Assembly (NCBI GenBank): GCA_900314825.1
Contig: OMWS01000030.1
Coordinates: 1 to 64,000, forward strand
Length of the DNA stretch: 64,000 bases
Direction: 5' to 3'
Origin: an uncultured Veillonellaceae bacterium
GTDB taxonomy: Bacteria > Bacillota > Negativicutes > Selenomonadales > Selenomonadaceae
Part shown: piece by piece, positions 63,089-64,000 of the stretch
Layout of the letters: each line of letters starts with the position of its first letter
Numbering within the stretch: position 1 is the first letter of the stretch
The notes under the pieces: model-generated
The model's database searches: none
What the model was told of the DNA's origin: nothing
Seen by the model: only the letters and a program-made list of their open reading frames with translations
Position numbers and translations under genes: made by a program

Positions 63089-63297
63089 AAGCCTCCCCCT
63101 CTGGGGGAGGTGGCCCCGAAGGGGTCGGAGAGGGTAGCGGCTGACGTTGATTCTCTATCCTTTCGATAGAATTGAAAATTTTGTAACTACGTGACCCTCT
63201 GTCGCAAGCGGCATAAGCGAGCTCTAGGCGCTAAAGCGCCAAGAGCCTGCTTATCCGCCTCGCATCCGCTCGGCACCTCCCCCAGAGGGGGAGGCTT
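63089..63297. repeat. Family A repeat with module D
   Basis: Left arm gcctccccctctgggggagg then gtggccccgaaggggtcgg; central hairpin ctctatcctttcgatagaat; module D at 63211-63255 (cataagcgagctctaggcgc...gcctgcttatcc); right arm cacctcccccagagggggag. Confidence 0.8.
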
Positions 63298-63360
63298 GGT
63301 TTGAATAACTGATGTATTTTGTTACAGAATATATTTATCGGAAAGGAGCAAAAATATTAA

Positions 63361-64000
63361 ATGAAACTCGTAGCCACCGATTTCGACGGGACGTTTTCGC
63401 TGTACGGCGGCGACGTGCCGCAGGAAAATCTCGATGCCGTACGGGCGTGGCAGGCGGCGGGGCACAAGTTCGGCATCAACACGGGCCGCGGCCTGTCGCT
63501 CATCGGCCTCGAGCTCTCGAAGCATCCGGAGCTCGAGCCGGATTTTTTGATTCTGAACAACGGCGCCGTCATCGTCGACCGGGAGCGCCGCATCCTTTCG
63601 AGCCTCTGCCTGCCGCAGAGCCTGCTTGCCGACGTGCTGTTCTTCCTCATGCGCGAGCGCGGCGACGCGCCGATGCTCGTCGTGACGGAGGAGGAGTCGC
63701 TCTCGATCCACGGCAATCCGGCGGCCGACCTCGGCATCCCGGGCATGCCCGAGACGACGCTCGAGAAGGCCGTCGCGCGCGAGGATGTCGTGCAGCTCTC
63801 GATGAACTGCGAGACGATGGAGGGCGCGCAGGAGATGGAGCGCCGCGCGCTCGAGCGCTTCCCGGAGCTCGTCGGCAACATCAACCGCGGCTACCTCGAT
63901 CTGAACCTCGCGGGCGCGGACAAGCAGCATGGCATCGACCGCATGCTGAAGGCGACGGGCTGGCAGATTGCGCCGGAAGACCTTTTCGTCATCGGCGATG
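63361..64000 (+). CDS. Cof-type HAD-superfamily hydrolase (3' end outside window)
   Basis: At least 213 residues, cut by the window end. Motif I is MKLVATDFDGTFSLYGGDVP; INTGRGLSLIGLELSK is motif II; FLILNNGAVIVDRERRILSS is the cap-domain entry typical of Cof-type phosphatases; DKQHGIDRML has the motif III Lys; the visible end (DLFVIGD) starts motif IV. These enzymes dephosphorylate sugar phosphates, flavin or other small substrates. cggaaaggagc precedes the ATG. Confidence 0.85.
   Translation, partial: MKLVATDFDGTFSLYGGDVPQENLDAVRAWQAAGHKFGINTGRGLSLIGLELSKHPELEPDFLILNNGAVIVDRERRILSSLCLPQSLLADVLFFLMRERGDAPMLVVTEEESLSIHGNPAADLGIPGMPETTLEKAVAREDVVQLSMNCETMEGAQEMERRALERFPELVGNINRGYLDLNLAGADKQHGIDRMLKATGWQIAPEDLFVIGD

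Overview
The window looks like chromosomal DNA of a diderm Firmicute, most likely a Selenomonas/Mitsuokella-type member of the Negativicutes. It is GC-rich and uses Firmicute-style ribosome binding sites. It pairs Firmicute genes (LytR-CpsA-Psr protein, fruRKA operon, sigma-70 factor, WalJ-like hydrolase, a ComK-like protein) with outer-membrane genes: LPS heptose synthesis (hldD, gmhB, rfaE2), two heptosyltransferases and an AsmA-like protein. The genus is inferred from this mix; there is no rRNA or tRNA in the window. About 55 genes are supported, with no transposase, prophage or CRISPR array.

Layout. 0.3-2.8 kb: LCP protein, a dense DnaA-box cluster and a cytidine-deaminase-like protein that has lost its zinc ligands. 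3.1-12.4 kb: an EAL protein, a RelE-type toxin-antitoxin pair, a stand-alone AICAR transformylase behind a ZTP riboswitch, a RelB/YoeB pair, trkA-trkH, a HigBA-type pair and rsmG. 12.5-19.1 kb: an Rpn-type nuclease, two secreted proteins, two Uma2 nucleases, gyrA and a micro-ORF. 19.2-24.4 kb: four surface-glycan-type genes, each behind its own promoter with a G-tract in the -35/-10 spacer. 24.4-29.5 kb: a frameshifted Rpn relative and the fructose operon. 30-34.6 kb: hldD, gmhB, walJ, htrA and a candidate small RNA. 35-39.4 kb: sodium/solute symporter, a second micro-ORF, a sigma factor, a ComK-like gene and a second DnaA-box cluster. 39.4-45.8 kb: a large single-chain restriction-modification protein, a PBECR4-like protein, a second trkH and a second RelB/YoeB pair. 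46-54 kb: chemotaxis receptor, two heptosyltransferases, a sulfatase and rfaE2. 54-64 kb: a second EAL protein, Hsp33, a cation efflux protein, a candidate small RNA, secreted and envelope proteins and a HAD hydrolase cut by the window edge.

The most striking feature is a superfamily of nested palindromic repeats that fills almost every intergenic gap. I distinguish three large families (A, B, C) and two small hairpin or linker modules (D, E) inserted inside the arms of the larger ones. Stems in family B change in a compensatory way between copies, so pairing is kept. One family A copy lies in frame inside the restriction-modification gene and has amplified a 45-bp unit four times, encoding a proline-rich 15-residue repeat.

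The second striking feature is the 19-24 kb cluster. Three genes carry the same promoter block with 7, 8 and 8 G's between the -35 and -10 boxes, and the divergent fourth gene has its own G-tract promoter. This fits a set of independently phase-variable surface-modification genes.
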